A stretch of 64,000 nucleotides of DNA from Prostheceraeus crozeri (GCA_907163375.1 CAJQUW010015371.1:434001-498000), one strand, 5' to 3'; shown: positions 11,301 to 23,547, numbered from the stretch's first letter. Numbers and translations: made by a program. The notes: generated from the sequence alone by a model not told the origin.

Positions 11301-12189
11301 AATACTTCTAGAGACGTCGTCCGCATTATAACCAATTATGGCATGATCAGTTTCGGAAGGAAGCGTTTCGATGTGTGAATGCCACAGAATTAGATTCATC
11401 TGCGCGCGCTTCGGTTTCCTAGAAAGAAAGGGTTACATGTAGCCTTAATATCGAAATGGCACATCACAGAATTAGACAACTTGCTCCCTCTCGAATGGAT
11501 AATTCGTGTATCTCTTGCTATTGGAAATGCCAAACAACAAGCTGTCAGCAGAGGACATCAGAGCCAGTGAGGGATGTGTGCGTACTGTGATATCACTTCG
11601 CACACACCAAAACACACATCGTCTAGCTAACATTCGATTCAGTGTATGCACTATGCAGTAAGGGATGGTGAGAAGACGGTGAAATCATCAAGTGAACTAA
11701 TTTTCGTACGCCTGCTACTTTTTTAAATAATGATCGGAAGGGTCATCATTATGGAGCAAACTTGTGCGCAATGATCTGAATTCTTCGAATCTGAAGGAAT
11801 TTTGGCAATCGAAGCACTTTGCTGGAACTCACATTTATCCGGAAGCGACGCACGACTTTTTTCTTATCTCTGTAAGGTATTAAGAATTCCTTAATAATTC
11901 CACTTAATAAGTTCCTCGATGAGCCGGCGATTTCGTATGAATCACACTTCTAGCAAACCGAGGCAGCTAAACAAAATATTTGATTCTGTGGTGAATGCAC
12001 AGAAAGATGGCCTGAAAACGCATTTGGTCATGTCTGATGCACTCGTGTTTTTTATACATGACTTGTATGTCTTCGAAATTCAAATCAATAAGCAATTCAA
12101 TCAGATTTATAAAGATGGTTTAATTCATTTTAAGCAGCATTTGTTATTATCGAATGTAAGGGTTTAATCCAAACTGCTAAAAGAAGTAG

Positions 12190-12384
12190 TTGCAAATTGA
12201 TGTCAGTATATTGCAAATTTTCACCGTTCAGACGGCCTTATCAAGTAAATATTGCGATAAAAAGGAAGACATAATTATTCAAAAGTCAGTGATTGATATA
12301 AAATATATGATCATATTGACATAAAAATATCAATCAATGTAATGATTGATATTCTGTGCATTACTCCTGTGTTTTTATTATAGG
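12190..12384. repeat. Inverted repeat, left arm
   Basis: Shares blocks in opposite orientation with 16035-16190: GACGGCCTTATCAAG, AAAAAGGAAGAC, GTGATTGATAT and ATATTCTGTGCATT occur in matching order. The two copies are about 3.7 kb apart. They could be two copies of one repeat family or the ends of one large old element. Confidence 0.55.
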
Positions 12385-13253
12385 ACATAATCTTCTGATC
12401 AGCACAGATTTTCGAAGGGGCAAATTGATGGTATTGATATCCTTGTCAAACTGTCCCTAAAAAATGGACAACTTTTCATGCACTTCTCCCATAATTTAAT
12501 TTATGTTCAAGATTTTCAGACATCTCATTGATTTGACAGAACCAAAGATTGCCACTGACTGCCAAGTTATCATTTTCCACTGTTATCAGTAATCGTCAAG
12601 TGAAAGAATGTTTTCAGTCCAGCGAAAACTGAAGACTTATTTGAGAAGCCGAAAATCACAGAAAAGATACAACAATTTACCTCTACTAAACACCCATAAA
12701 CAAAGAACCGACAATCTCAACTCAACAGACATCATGAAACAATTCTTTAATAACCAACCACGACGACTAATTTTTTTGGAAATTTGTGACTGGCTGCATA
12801 TTAATTGGCCTATGAACTACATACAATAGCATTCTGAACTTTCATGACATTGTCTTATATTTGAGTATAGTTTAGCTTCGAAGTCGGAATCTGCATGTTT
12901 GATGAATGGAATCTCAGTAAGTTTCAAAAGTCTAATTGATTTAAATGTGCGTAATATCTAAAGGGCTGCACCTTACGTACTTGAATATGCCTATAAACTT
13001 TCCAATTTGATTAGTGAATAAATTAGAAGTTGAATGGAAATCCTGCCGTTTCTTAAAAGCTATTCAACTAATGCGCGGCACATGTGTTTACGTACACCAA
13101 AATTTTATTTTCAATGTCAGCAGCATTTTAGAATATATTCCATAGTTATGCTACTATATGGTTATACTATGGTCGAAAAATTCAAGCACAAAAAGTGCCC
13201 GTCTGATTTGATGCCCCTACCACTTTCATCGTCTCACGCCGTCACTGCCCCGT

Positions 13254-13352
13254 GCCATTGGAAGTCGGCAGGAAGGGCATCCGGACTAAAAGTACTACAG
13301 CGCTCCAGAAAAGTCTGACTATGTCAGCACCGTCCAAGCCCCAGTATGGGGG
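13254..13352. repeat. Dispersed repeat with GTCGGCAGGA core, copy 2
   Basis: CCATTGGAAGTCGGCAGGAA, then GGGCATCCGGACTAAA, a GTCTGACTATGTCAGCACC segment and GGGGGAGTAATGACG. Matches copies at 7651 and 16366. Confidence 0.6.
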
Positions 13353-14185
13353 AGTAATGACGTTGAATCTTCATAAACACCTCCCACTGTGTAAATCCGA
13401 CATTGATGTAGCAGTGATTGACAAGGATATCAATACCATCAATTTACGCATTCGAGAATCTTTACTGATCTGAAATGCTATTTCCTTAAATTAAGCCAGG
13501 TTAAGGACTCCTTGAGAGACTTAAGTGGGATAATATTTAGCAGTTCTAAGAGCTTCATCTGCATTGGATATTATAGAACTTCATTCTCGAATAAATAATG
13601 CAGAGGATATCAATGCTTCTCCAAAACCCAATTCCTCACTGCTATTGATTTCATCCTAGATAACACTTTTGCTATGTTCGTGGACTTGTCCTAAAGCAAA
13701 TTCGGGACATTCCTATGGGTGCGAATTCCAGTTCACTCGTTCAGTCATGCCTTCGCCTCGCCAAGTACCTTCCATCATAGGTATGTTAGACCAGCAACTA
13801 TTTTTCCAGATTCTTATGTTTCCTTTTGTTCTCTTCAATCCAAAATTTATTTTCGGTTAAGTTTTAGCTATCTTTTCTATCTGTAGCTATCTTTGGCGAG
13901 ACCTTCCTTATCGCTCATTCGATATGGTCGTCCTGGTCCCGCCATGTGGTACAGGTTGGAGGTTAGGACCGAAACCTTTATGCAGCCACATGGTTCTTCC
14001 CTGTTGACTCCGTACATAGCGATCTTATTTTGGTTTCGTATGTTTCACGATTTTCACGATTTATAATTTTCGGTCATATCTCATGGCGAGCTCTCAGTTT
14101 AGTTCTTTGATTGTAGAATGAGATTAATTATTAGTTTTAATTTATTTCCCATCCCTTCAGAAGTTGGTCGGCTAGCCAATATATG

Positions 14186-15854
14186 CAGAGTTGGAAAAGT
14201 CAGAATTGGAATTAATTCCGATCCGGAATTAATTCCATTTTTCGTCGGAATTGGAATTGACATTAAAATCTACTGGAATTGGAATTGGAATTGACCTTGA
14301 TTAACCTCAATTCCACTTTTTCGATAGACCTGTGATAAATCTATTTGTACAAAAATTGAAATCACAGTACTCGGCCGTTGTGTTAATTGCAGAGATTAGA
14401 GAGGGATAGATCGACAGAGGTAGCTTTATTCTATTGTTGAATAAAGGGTGTTTTTTATGACTTCGATGGGCCTACAGCCCCGGACAATGTTATTTCAGCG
14501 ATTAAGCAGGCCATGAAAAGACAATCATCTTTGTTCAATCTGTTATTTACTTATTTATCAAGTAAGATAATTAATCAAAATAAAACAATTGTTGAATTTA
14601 GTTTTAGATAAGACAAGCAAAAAAAATTTGAGATTAACTTAATTGTTGTACACACGAAAAACTACTGGTTTTGGAAAGAGGAAAATTGACGCTGCATTAA
14701 AGGGCAACAACCCTGTCAGTTCAAATCACAATATAGACAGTGTCAACAAATTATTCTAATAATTAATGATTCATTTAAAATGGCAATTACATGAACTATT
14801 ATTCAACTTCAATCACAACAATTAACAATGTTAATTTTTAAAACTATAGTTATATAGATACGATACGCAACGATAAAAGAAAAACTTTACACTTACAGTT
14901 CACTTCTTAATGTTGAATTCACTTCAATTCGATCGGACTCACCTATACCAAAATAATATCATAAATATCAGTGTCACTTATACCGTCAATCTTCAATCAC
15001 GCTAGCTGATGTGCTGCCGTATATGCTGCTGTGTTGTTGTTCGCTGGCTGGCAGTGGTTGTTGTTACTTCTGTAGTTATGTGACACCCCGAGAGCCCGGA
15101 GTTCTTCTAGCAGCTACTGAAGATGTCGTATGTGTTCTTGTTGTGTCAATTTCTCATCGTTTCTAATTTATACAAATTTTTGAGACTTGACGATAAGACC
15201 ACTTTCCTTTGAAAATTGAAAGAGTTTCCTTTAATCTGTGCTCGCTTGCTTTCGACCCGATCACATTTCATTCTTATCACGGAATTTTTAATCTCCTTTT
15301 TCAACATGGACCAATTAATCAGTTTTCATGATGTCATTTTTATCGTCGTTTTTTCTTTCATCAACAATCACGTTATTCGCACACTGAATTTCTTTCTCCT
15401 GTCAGTTTATTAATAGATTTATTCGCGTCTCATCTCTCTCTCCCTCTCTCTCTCAGCGTTTGATTCTTTGCTGACCGTTAACTTTCTTTTATTTTTTTTC
15501 ACGAGATATTGAATATCTCGTTTACGAAACGAAAATGGCGTAGGCTGACCGGTTACATATATACATGTACACTATAAATATGAACTATGAGCATGAAAAC
15601 GCACATAGGAACGACGCAGGGAACGGCACACAGGAACAAATAGGATAAGGGCACATGGGTTAGATTGAAACGAACAAACGTTAGATACATTAACTTAAGA
15701 CACTATACGCGACATGCAATTATCGGAATTGAATCTTATTATGGAATTGGACTTGAATTGAACTGTTTCGACTGGAATTGGATTTGGAATTGAAATTTCT
15801 GCTCCGGAATTGGAATTGGAATTAAAAAATTTCAGTGGAATTTTTCCAGCTCTG
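14186..15854. mobile_element. hAT-type non-autonomous element, 1669 bp
   Basis: Starts CAGAGTTGGAAAA and ends TTTTTCCAGCTCTG, giving inverted tips. It is flanked by a perfect 8-bp direct repeat AATATATG (14178-14185 and 15855-15862). Both subterminal regions are packed with GGAATTGGAATT-type repeats, as is common in hAT elements where the transposase binds such motifs. A CT microsatellite lies at about 15430-15456. No transposase domain was recognised in the interior, so it is likely mobilised in trans. Confidence 0.85.
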
Positions 15855-16034
15855 AATATATGTATTTCGTTTCCTACTCAGTACTGGGGTAAGTTACTGT
15901 ATGTTATTAGTATTAATTTGTATTCATTCACTCTTGACTTAAAAAGTTACCTAATTCTTTACACGATTCTCCATTAGGGTAGTTATTTAACTTTGCTATC
16001 TTCCGTTTCCTGTATTCTTCGAATTTTTTACCTG

Positions 16035-16190
16035 TCGTGTTTTTAATTTAATTATAATAAATATTAGGGAAGAATGCACAGAATATCAATCACCGATTTT
16101 TGAATTTGAAGGTCTTCCTTTTTATCGTTGCATTTGCTTGATAAGGTCGTCTTGAAGGTGAAACTTGCAATATGACATTAATTTGCTAGA
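16035..16190. repeat. Inverted repeat, right arm
   Basis: Opposite-orientation partner of 12190-12384, sharing AATATCAATCAC, GTCTTCCTTTTTATCG, CTTGATAAGG and TTGCAATAT in matching order. Confidence 0.55.
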
Positions 16191-16317
16191 CATCGTAGAG
16201 AAAGAACAATCTCTTCCCGAAAGCCTAAATTATGTAAATCAATTGGAAACGAATATAATAGGTAGCTGTGAATAATAGCAAATAGTATTTGTGGCCTCCA
16301 CGCCACAGCAGTTCAGT

Positions 16318-16455
16318 GATTGGCCTTGTGGTCTTTCGGTTGTGTGGTCGAGTCTCGAGTGAGTGTCATTGGAAGTCGGCAGGAAAGGCATCGCTCCAGC
16401 AAAAAAAATAACCATGTCTGCATGATCCACGCCTCAAATGGGGGGGGGGGGTAGT
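16318..16455 (+). repeat. tRNA-derived SINE-like copy
   Basis: A box-like TGGCCTTGTGG at 16321 and B box-like GGTCGAGTCTC at 16347 precede the dispersed body TTGGAAGTCGGCAGGAAAGG seen at two other sites. The distance between the boxes is short for a tRNA, so the head is degenerate. A G tract near 16440 follows. Likely a worn SINE copy. The other two copies of the body lack a clear head. Confidence 0.45.
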
Positions 16456-17133
16456 GACGCTAAAGCTGCGTTCACACCGGTCAATGAGTATTTCAAAAGC
16501 AGCGGACGTACAAAAACCTAGACTAAATTTGTTCTGAACAATCCAGAAAAGGTTGAACACAACAAGAATGAACTCGCCAGCAAAATGACCATCTAGGTCG
16601 CGTTTCGGGTCCTCAAACACATTACTTTTAAAGAGCGTGAGAGATGGAATGGAGCGTGCAGGAGAAGGAGCATCCCAATATCTTGATGAGATTTAGGAGT
16701 ATGAAATGCAGTTGACTGATCGAGAAATCTGCAGATTGAAACATTAATGTGGTTTCCATATATCTAAGGGACCATTGAGTCGAAATCTTGGTGGCCGAAT
16801 AGAAAACCATGAAAAACGCTAGATGTGAGAATTAATGACACTTCAGTAAGATGCCTATTCAAATATAATTTTCAACCCCTAGATTTGCAGATACATGTCC
16901 AGCAGAGATTGGTTGCATGGCTTCAATTCTAGTTACAGAGCTTCTTGTCGAGGTGGGCTTAAATTCTCTTGATCAATCGACTACATAGGAAAGTGCGAGT
17001 CTTCAAACCGGCAACATAATAAATGAATTTAAAGTAAAGGGAAAATTAAGCGCTTCGCCTTAGGGTTGATCACTCTAAGTACGATTAAAAATTTACATGT
17101 TGGATATTGATGACAGGTCTGACAGAACGAATC

Positions 17134-17370
17134 TCATCGGTCTTCACCACACGCCTGGTTTGCACGTGATGCAGACCATTGGATCGCCTCTGTAAAAGTG
17201 TACCTTGTGACACGTGATGCAACAATAAGTGTTGACGATGGAATTGTCGAATGCTCTTTCAATCGCATTGTCATCGTTCTTGATGTTTCCCCTACATTCG
17301 AGACTAAGCACGCAAAACTTTGAAATAAATGCATTCTTTGACATAAAGAATGATCCTTTACCTCCATGAC
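17134..17370 (-). pseudogene. Penelope-like GIY-YIG endonuclease fragment
   Basis: One minus-strand frame reads NVGETSRTMTMRLKEHSTI, the YIG half of a Penelope-type GIY-YIG nuclease with the conserved GET, Arg and KEH residues. Flanking frames carry cysteines but no complete upstream half, and no reverse transcriptase is present nearby. Only a short, decayed piece. Confidence 0.55.
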
Positions 17371-18399
17371 ATTCGCAATATTTACAAATATTCAGCAAGA
17401 CAGTTGTGATGATTCTGATAAGGTAGATGTGACGATGTGTCATGTGTTGAGCCTTGTACAGAGCCGATCTGTTGATCTGTCCTTACTTTTGGTGTGCATC
17501 ACGTGCAGACGAGACGTCTGTGGCATACTTTTGCTTTTAATTCATTTATTAAATTGTCGGTTGAAGTTGCTTTTTTTGACTTCATGCAGTAAGGACTTAA
17601 ACATGTTTTATATTTAAATTACTCAATAAAAACAAGCAAATCTTCATATTAAATTGTATTTTTTGCGAATTTCATAGAAAGGATATAAAGAAGAGAATAT
17701 ATAAAATAGATGATAGAAATCAACATCCCAATTGCATGAATGCCAAGTAGGAACAGGTAGACTGATGTGGACATCATTAACAACAACGATATCTAAGTTA
17801 TAAGTTCAGTTTTGAGTTTTCATCAATGAGAAACATTTTTTCATGTCTTCGTCACAAGTGAACAACTACGCGATAGCAAATGTACATGACAATGAGTCCG
17901 CGTGATGAAAAAAATGCGAGATTGAGGCCACAGATAATGTTTGTATGCGCAGAGAAAACTGATGAATTTATGTGTGATCAGAAATTGTCATGGCGGACGA
18001 CAAGATTTTGAACTATGTATTAGCTTATTGAAAATATTTCGTTCTCTATTTAAATGTATTTGCATGTACTTGATGAGAACATAAAGAACGTAGCTGTTTT
18101 GGCAAACTTGCAACTCGATCCGCTTCTGGGTTTTGCGCAGGTGCCGCTTTAAAGTGTTTCAGGTCATGACATATCATCCTCGATGAACAGTATGGACTGT
18201 AATCGTAATAAAGGTTCTGTACGACACGAATCGGACTGAGCTGGAATTTATGAGGATGTATATTTCTTTAGAAGAATTAATTAACCAGAATGCATTTGTT
18301 AGCGTATTTTATTGATCGGTTTTGATTCTCAACAGAACAAGAGAAGATACTCTTCATATGTGATCATGACTTTAAAGGGATGCCCCTCCGCAATTAGTA

Positions 18400-19452
18400 C
18401 TGTATTTCTTCGAATAAAAGCTGCCCTCGAATAGTAGCCGCGGTAACGGTTCTATAGAACTTAGCAATGTACATTTACACATGTACACCCATTTCCTTAG
18501 TATAATATAAATATAAATGCTTAATATAGATGTACAATATGCCTGTATCTTACCTATTTTCAACATAAAGGTCTACATGACAGTGCACGAATATGCCAGT
18601 TACATGTATATGCTAAAAATATGACGAGGCCTATTTTTTATGTCTATTATTAGATTCTTATTTAAAACTAGGTATTCCGGTAATTTATGCAGCCTGCAAG
18701 CAGTATTTGACCTGTAATGCATACTTATGTAGGTCCAATCATTGATCCCAAATTAAAGCCTCACAGATCAAAATTCTTTGAAGCGAAAGGAAATAAAAGC
18801 AGTGGATGTGAGAGATTCAATGCGTTCTGTGAGAATGGAATACAACATCACTGGCTGCATTTAAGAAATCCATCGATGGCGTCCTGGAAATCCTGAGCTA
18901 TGCCGTCGATAACAGCCGTCGGGTTATCGCTCCATGCGCAGTTTTGTATTGTTCTTGGTAAGAAGATGATGAACTATTCGTTTGACGTCAATTTACTGTA
19001 ACTTCTTGTTATCTGACACACATGGTTTATCGAAGAAAGTTGTTCTCAATACGCTGAACTTTGCGATTATGAAGAAACCAGAAACGTATACGATTACCTG
19101 AGTCGAATCTACAGCGACTTTAAGTTGAGAATGGACAAATTCACCTATTTAAACTGTGTCAAGTTCTAAGGTTTCTACCCACCTAATAAGTTCTGCTCGT
19201 GTACCGCAAATTTCGTTGAATTCCCGTTCTAGTTATCCAAGCCATGAGTGCTAAATGCAAGTTTTATGCACGCACATAATTTGACTGTGAGCAGCAGGTG
19301 AACAAGCAAATAAATTTCAAATCAAAAGTTTCGTCTCATCGCATCAGTCAAGTTACTGATCATGGACTTTTAATAGTAGCCACCCTCAAATAGCAGCCGC
19401 ACCCGAAATGTAGTTTTAATAGTAGCCGCGGCTATTATTCGAAGAAATACGG
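18400..19452. mobile_element. TIR element with CYGTATTTCTTCGAATAA tips
   Basis: Left end CTGTATTTCTTCGAATAAAA and right end, reverse-complemented, CCGTATTTCTTCGAATAATA. Both are followed by GTAGCCGC-type subterminal repeats, and TA lies on each side (18398-18399, 19453-19454). About 1.05 kb with no transposase recognised. Superfamily uncertain. Similar tips occur at 45082-46448 and, more distantly, 60475-60820. Confidence 0.7.
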
Positions 19453-20108
19453 TATTCCGATAAACGATTACCCGGCTTTAAGAATTTATTGAAGTGTTGG
19501 ACGAGCTTCGGGCTAAATTTTCATGAATTTTTTGTCCATGTTTAACTCAGATTTATAACTATGAAATAATGTACAAACTAAGAAGTATACACACCATCAA
19601 CTAACAACTCATCGAAGATGGTACGTCAAGATAGAGTCCTTTGCACAAATGCACAACTGAGTTTTGAGTGCGTTGTCTAAATACAGTTCGTTTACTGTTT
19701 GCTGTTATTGTGTTAATCTGATTTAATCTTTATTTAGATTTACTGCATGTTACTCTCTTACCACACTCTGAAACTGCCAAGATTTCAAGATTTAGTGATA
19801 GAACTCCTGCTTCAACGGCCAAATGACATTTAGTCGATATGAAAGGTTATGTCCTTGAATTTCTAGTTTTGAACCTCTCCAATTCTTCTCACTGCAAATT
19901 TGACATAACAGCTGTCCGTCGACGTAGGTCGATGACTTTTTAGGTGATTAGATAGAATTTTATTGCGGTTGGTCGCAGTTCTTGTCTCATCGCCACTTGT
20001 GAGGTATTTTATGAGATGAATACTGAAAAGATGTTGCTGATGTGCGGCTCTAGTTCTATCACTCTCATTAATCCACGAGTGCTGAATGTTCATGCGATTG
20101 TTCATCAT

Positions 20109-20621
20109 TCAGATGTGACACGTAGCTGGGATATCGCGGACTCCGTCTTTCCCCGTAGAGCTCGCACTCCCGGACTTGTAACTGGGAGGACTGGATGGGT
20201 ATTGATACGAAGGGGGGATTGAGAGTGCACCAGGCGTTGCAACCATGGTAATGTCCGTGTCTTGACTGGTCTGAGTGTTAACACTGGGCTTGTTACGTGG
20301 CTGCGGTTCCGAGTCTATAGGAATTGAATGGTCTGACTTCTCCTCAGATTTGTTGCTCTGCAGTCTCTCCCGGATTTGAGCATCTGATCGGGCGATCATT
20401 TCGTCCCAGAGATGATCTTTCCCGAGACGTTTATATCTCAACACGACGATACAATGGTAGAGCAATGTGAGAAGAAAGAGGATGACGAGAGTTCCGGCGA
20501 ATAAACCGGCGGCTAAGCCAATTTTGACCGGAACTGTCTTCTCTTCATGGATATCCTTGGCTGTTAACGCTCTGCGGCAGTTGAGGAAGTCGAGGAGGTG
20601 TCGCTGTGTTGCTGAAGGCAT
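20109..20621 (-). CDS. Single-pass membrane protein with PPxY-type motifs
   Basis: From the ATG at 20621 this frame gives 170 residues: an N-terminal part of about 32 residues, one hydrophobic segment (IGLAAGLFAGTLVILFLLTL, about residues 34-56), then a basic RYKRLGKDHLW stretch and a hydrophilic tail. The tail holds IPPSYQYP and PPSYKSG near the C-terminus, PPxY-type motifs of the kind bound by WW domains. It lies within the large EXD3-like intron on the opposite strand. The frame stays open upstream through the antisense of the 62-bp exonuclease exon, and an acceptor-like CAG exists near the ATG, so this may be the last exon of a longer gene. Family not recognised. Confidence 0.5.
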   Translation of the reverse strand: MPSATQRHLLDFLNCRRALTAKDIHEEKTVPVKIGLAAGLFAGTLVILFLLTLLYHCIVVLRYKRLGKDHLWDEMIARSDAQIRERLQSNKSEEKSDHSIPIDSEPQPRNKPSVNTQTSQDTDITMVATPGALSIPPSYQYPSSPPSYKSGSASSTGKDGVRDIPATCHI

Positions 20622-20716
20622 GTTGAGATTGAATGTTGGGAAGTGGTTTGTGCAATTGTGCTGTATGCTGGCTCCCGAGGGTAATAGTGTCACATGACGT
20701 TTTTCTTCCTTCACAG

Positions 20717-20778
20717 ACAGCCGAGAAGATTGGCTTCGACCTGGAATGGACGACTCCTTATGGATCAAATGAAACGCG
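20717..20778 (+). CDS. EXD3: EXD3/mut-7-like exonuclease, exon D (Exo I motif)
   Basis: A 62-bp exon with acceptor TTCACAG and donor GTAAGT, entering on a codon boundary and leaving in phase 2. Reads TAEKIGFDLEWTTPYGSNET. FDLEW is the Exo I motif of DEDD 3'-5' exonucleases, providing the first Asp and the Glu (compare VGVDVEWTP in EXD3). It is separated from its neighbours by introns of 12.3 and 13.1 kb. The motif, both splice signals and phase agreement make this firm. Confidence 0.92.
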
Positions 20779-21660
20779 GTAAGTTTTTCAATACTATTAT
20801 ACAAATGAAGCCATTTTAATCAAGTGCTACTTCTATATGATGACAGTAGACAGTGATACTCCTTGTATTTCTACACAGCATTAAAATTTTCATCAGCTGA
20901 ACTAGCGTGCCTTGGGATGTTACTTATGATTGATGACAACTCTAGATGATGATAACATGTCTGCTTTTGATTAGGGTTTTATTGCATCATAAAATTCAAT
21001 CACATGCATTCCCACACTAGATGTCACTAGAATACGTAAATTCTAATGTGAATTCTGAATAGAATTCAGCCAATTGTTTTTAATTTACGGTTGGCCGAAC
21101 TACATGCATCTTCCATTTGAAGTTGAAATAAAGTGTAGATAGATGTGAAGGCGTCAAATATAACTGTCGAAATGATCCAAAAATCAATAAGGCAATGGTA
21201 TGTCGTCTGAGTTTTTGTAGGGAAGTTTTCTGTTTTCTGTTTATCGAGGGCATAATTCATATGTACTACATATATTAGCGATTTACGATATATAAATAGG
21301 CTCGGATCATTTTGACTTAGTAAAGAAAATGAATTAACCTCGATGTGCTGCAGATATTGCTGGATTTGACATCTCATGATGAGCAAGTTAATGTCGTTAT
21401 AGCAGCGACTGCACATTGGTTCACCTGTGTTCTACCGTGATAGAGATTTCATCCATTTCAAGATAGAGATTCCATCCTAAAGCTGTATTGCCGTTCTTGT
21501 TATATGGTCGACATTTCAAATCACAGAGTCCCGTTATGTGCAAAAATATTTATTGGACGAGGAAATTGTCCTCTACATATTCTAAAATCGCGTAGATCAT
21601 GTCGCTCTCACCTGAGCGACTGATCCAATAACATTCTGGCAATGGTACATCTGAACCGTC

Positions 21661-21720
21661 AGCGTGGCCTAGTGAAGGTGTGAGCTCATCTCCACCGCGG
21701 ACTTCGGTTCGATTCCTAGG
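21661..21720 (+). repeat. tRNA-derived SINE head or tRNA relic
   Basis: A box-like GTGGCCTAGTGA near 21664 and B box-like GGTTCGATTCC at 21706-21716, about 40 bp apart as in a tRNA promoter. The surrounding sequence does not fold into a full tRNA by eye. Probably a SINE head or degraded tRNA copy. Confidence 0.45.
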
Positions 21721-23475
21721 TTGGGCGAGTGCGGTCGGGGAATCAAGGGTGTTGGTGTCTTGTATTGACTTAACAGTTGTCATTCTCTTCAGATACTCAA
21801 TGTACTGCGTTGTTGAAAATGCAATGTTTTAAATTTTTTTAATCTCGTGTTTTTTCCTGTTAAAGACGATTATGCTTTCGTATTCGTATAGTTATGCTAG
21901 TACAGCGACTAGAGTTTACTCTATAGCCACAGGCAACGATAATCGAATCAATCGTGGTAATTTTTTCTGTGAAATTGCGGTGCTACGGTTGATTATCACC
22001 AGCATCACCATGGCAAAGTTACCAAACTCATGAAGATTGCGTGTAACAGCAAACTTCAGGCAGATTTTTGTGTTAATAAATGCTTCATGTTTGATTCCGA
22101 TGATAAAAATGACACTGAATGTGTCGAATGAGAAATTTTATTTACTTACGGCTAAATTATTTATTGCTTCAAAGGTGAACCTGTGTGTTGAAATGATTTG
22201 AAAAAAATTATGAGCATTGCGGAATGGATAAATGAAATGCTACTTTCAGTGATAATTGAGCTTAATGCTAAAATTGAGCTTCCTGACTAAAGAAGTTTCT
22301 TTGGCTTATTGGCATTATACAATGTTTCTTTTAATTCATTAAGTCTTCTAGGGAAGTAACTGCTGTGGGAACCTTCTAGGGAAGGTATTCATGCAATTCG
22401 CTTAAAGTACTGCCTCAGTTCTCATCAACCGAACTGAGGCATGCTATTTGGTTTACATGTCTTTTTCTTTCATACTGTCTGACAAGAAGAGGAACCTAGC
22501 AGAACTCAGCAGACGGAAAGGTTCGTGTTGGCCATAGGGTGCACATGATTTAGTGAAAGTCTCTTTTTCTTTCTCGCTCCCTACAGAAACTCGCTCTAAC
22601 GGCTGCACTGTAAGCCTTTTCACTGTCCCCTTCAATCTTCATTTGGGGACTTGAATTCATCACGCCTATTACTTTCTAGAATTCTAAAACGTAGATTCTT
22701 CTTACAAATGTCTCAAGCGAATAATCTTATCATCCACAAAGCATGCTCGCTCTTAAATGAATTGCTTCCACTTCATGGAGAACAGTAATATCGAGACTTC
22801 ATCGAGACAGTAATATTACAATAACTATTATTCTAGCATTTGCTCAGCTTGAGGAGAGTGATAGTTCAGTTGTAAATTCCCTTCAGATAATTTGAGTTAT
22901 TGCATCTGATGCTATTTGATTCCTCAATGCAAACAATGGCATGATTGAACACATTCCATTCTCAACTAACTGGTTGGTGTAATCATTAACTAGTCCATCA
23001 CGATCCGATTCAAATATTTATTGATTGGTGAAGGATTGGGAAGTGTACAAACATCAGTGATAGAAATAGGATCTCTGATTGACAGGAATGTTTTCACTCG
23101 ATTGTAGATGACATTTAATTTCAAGTGATGGAACAACACTTTCTTATTACCACTTATAAGTAAGATCGTTTACGATTCATCCATTAGATATAAAAAGTCA
23201 CTGGATTGTTTTCTGTTTCATAGAATATGAAGTAATATCTTTTGACGCATTTCAATTATCAAAATTTGATAATTCAAGATCTGATCTGAAATGTAATCCA
23301 GATCTCTAGTGGAGAACGAACATTTCCGCCAAACCGTGTTGCTTCTAGTAGGCAGAAATGATGCTTGTTCTCTGTCGATGTCTTCATTAGAAGATTGGAA
23401 ATACATTTACACGATTTCGATATTACTAAAGAAGTCTCATGTTACCGCTATTTAGCACAACCTTGGAAAAATGGA

Positions 23476-23547
23476 CGCCCCACCTAGATTTGAACTCGGG
23501 TCTCTGGACTCAAATGTCCAGAGTGCTAGCCGTTACACCATGGGACC
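23476..23547 (-). tRNA. tRNA-Gln(UUG)-like, probably a pseudogene or SINE head
   Basis: The minus strand reads GGTCCCATGGTGTAACGGCT, a CTGGA..TCCAG anticodon stem with TTG in the loop, and GAGTTCAAATC in the T loop. This follows eukaryotic tRNA-Gln closely. A T5 run lies shortly downstream on that strand and could end Pol III transcription. The anticodon loop has 8 instead of 7 bases, there is a T-stem mismatch, and the first acceptor pair is G-G, so it is likely not functional. Confidence 0.6.

Larger units (their letters stand above)
8379..20716 (+). other. 12.3-kb intron of the EXD3-like gene
   Basis: From donor GTAAGTTATT to acceptor CCTTCACAG. It is packed with repeats: a hAT-type element at 14186-15854, a TIR element at 18400-19452, Penelope debris at 17134-17370, dispersed-repeat copies at 13254 and 16366, and an inverted-repeat pair near 12.2 and 16.1 kb. 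It also contains the antisense membrane-protein gene at 20109-20621. The stretch 8400-12180 shows no recognisable element beyond AT-rich sequence and a short G run near 9463. Confidence 0.8.

Noticed and set aside
11574-11606. Short GTGTGCG/CGCACAC hairpin as a regulatory site
   Set aside because: A single 7-bp stem in intronic sequence, with no context to assign a role.
20016-20222. Plus-strand open frame of 68 codons opposite the membrane-protein gene
   Set aside because: No domain, and its composition is explained by the minus-strand coding sequence.
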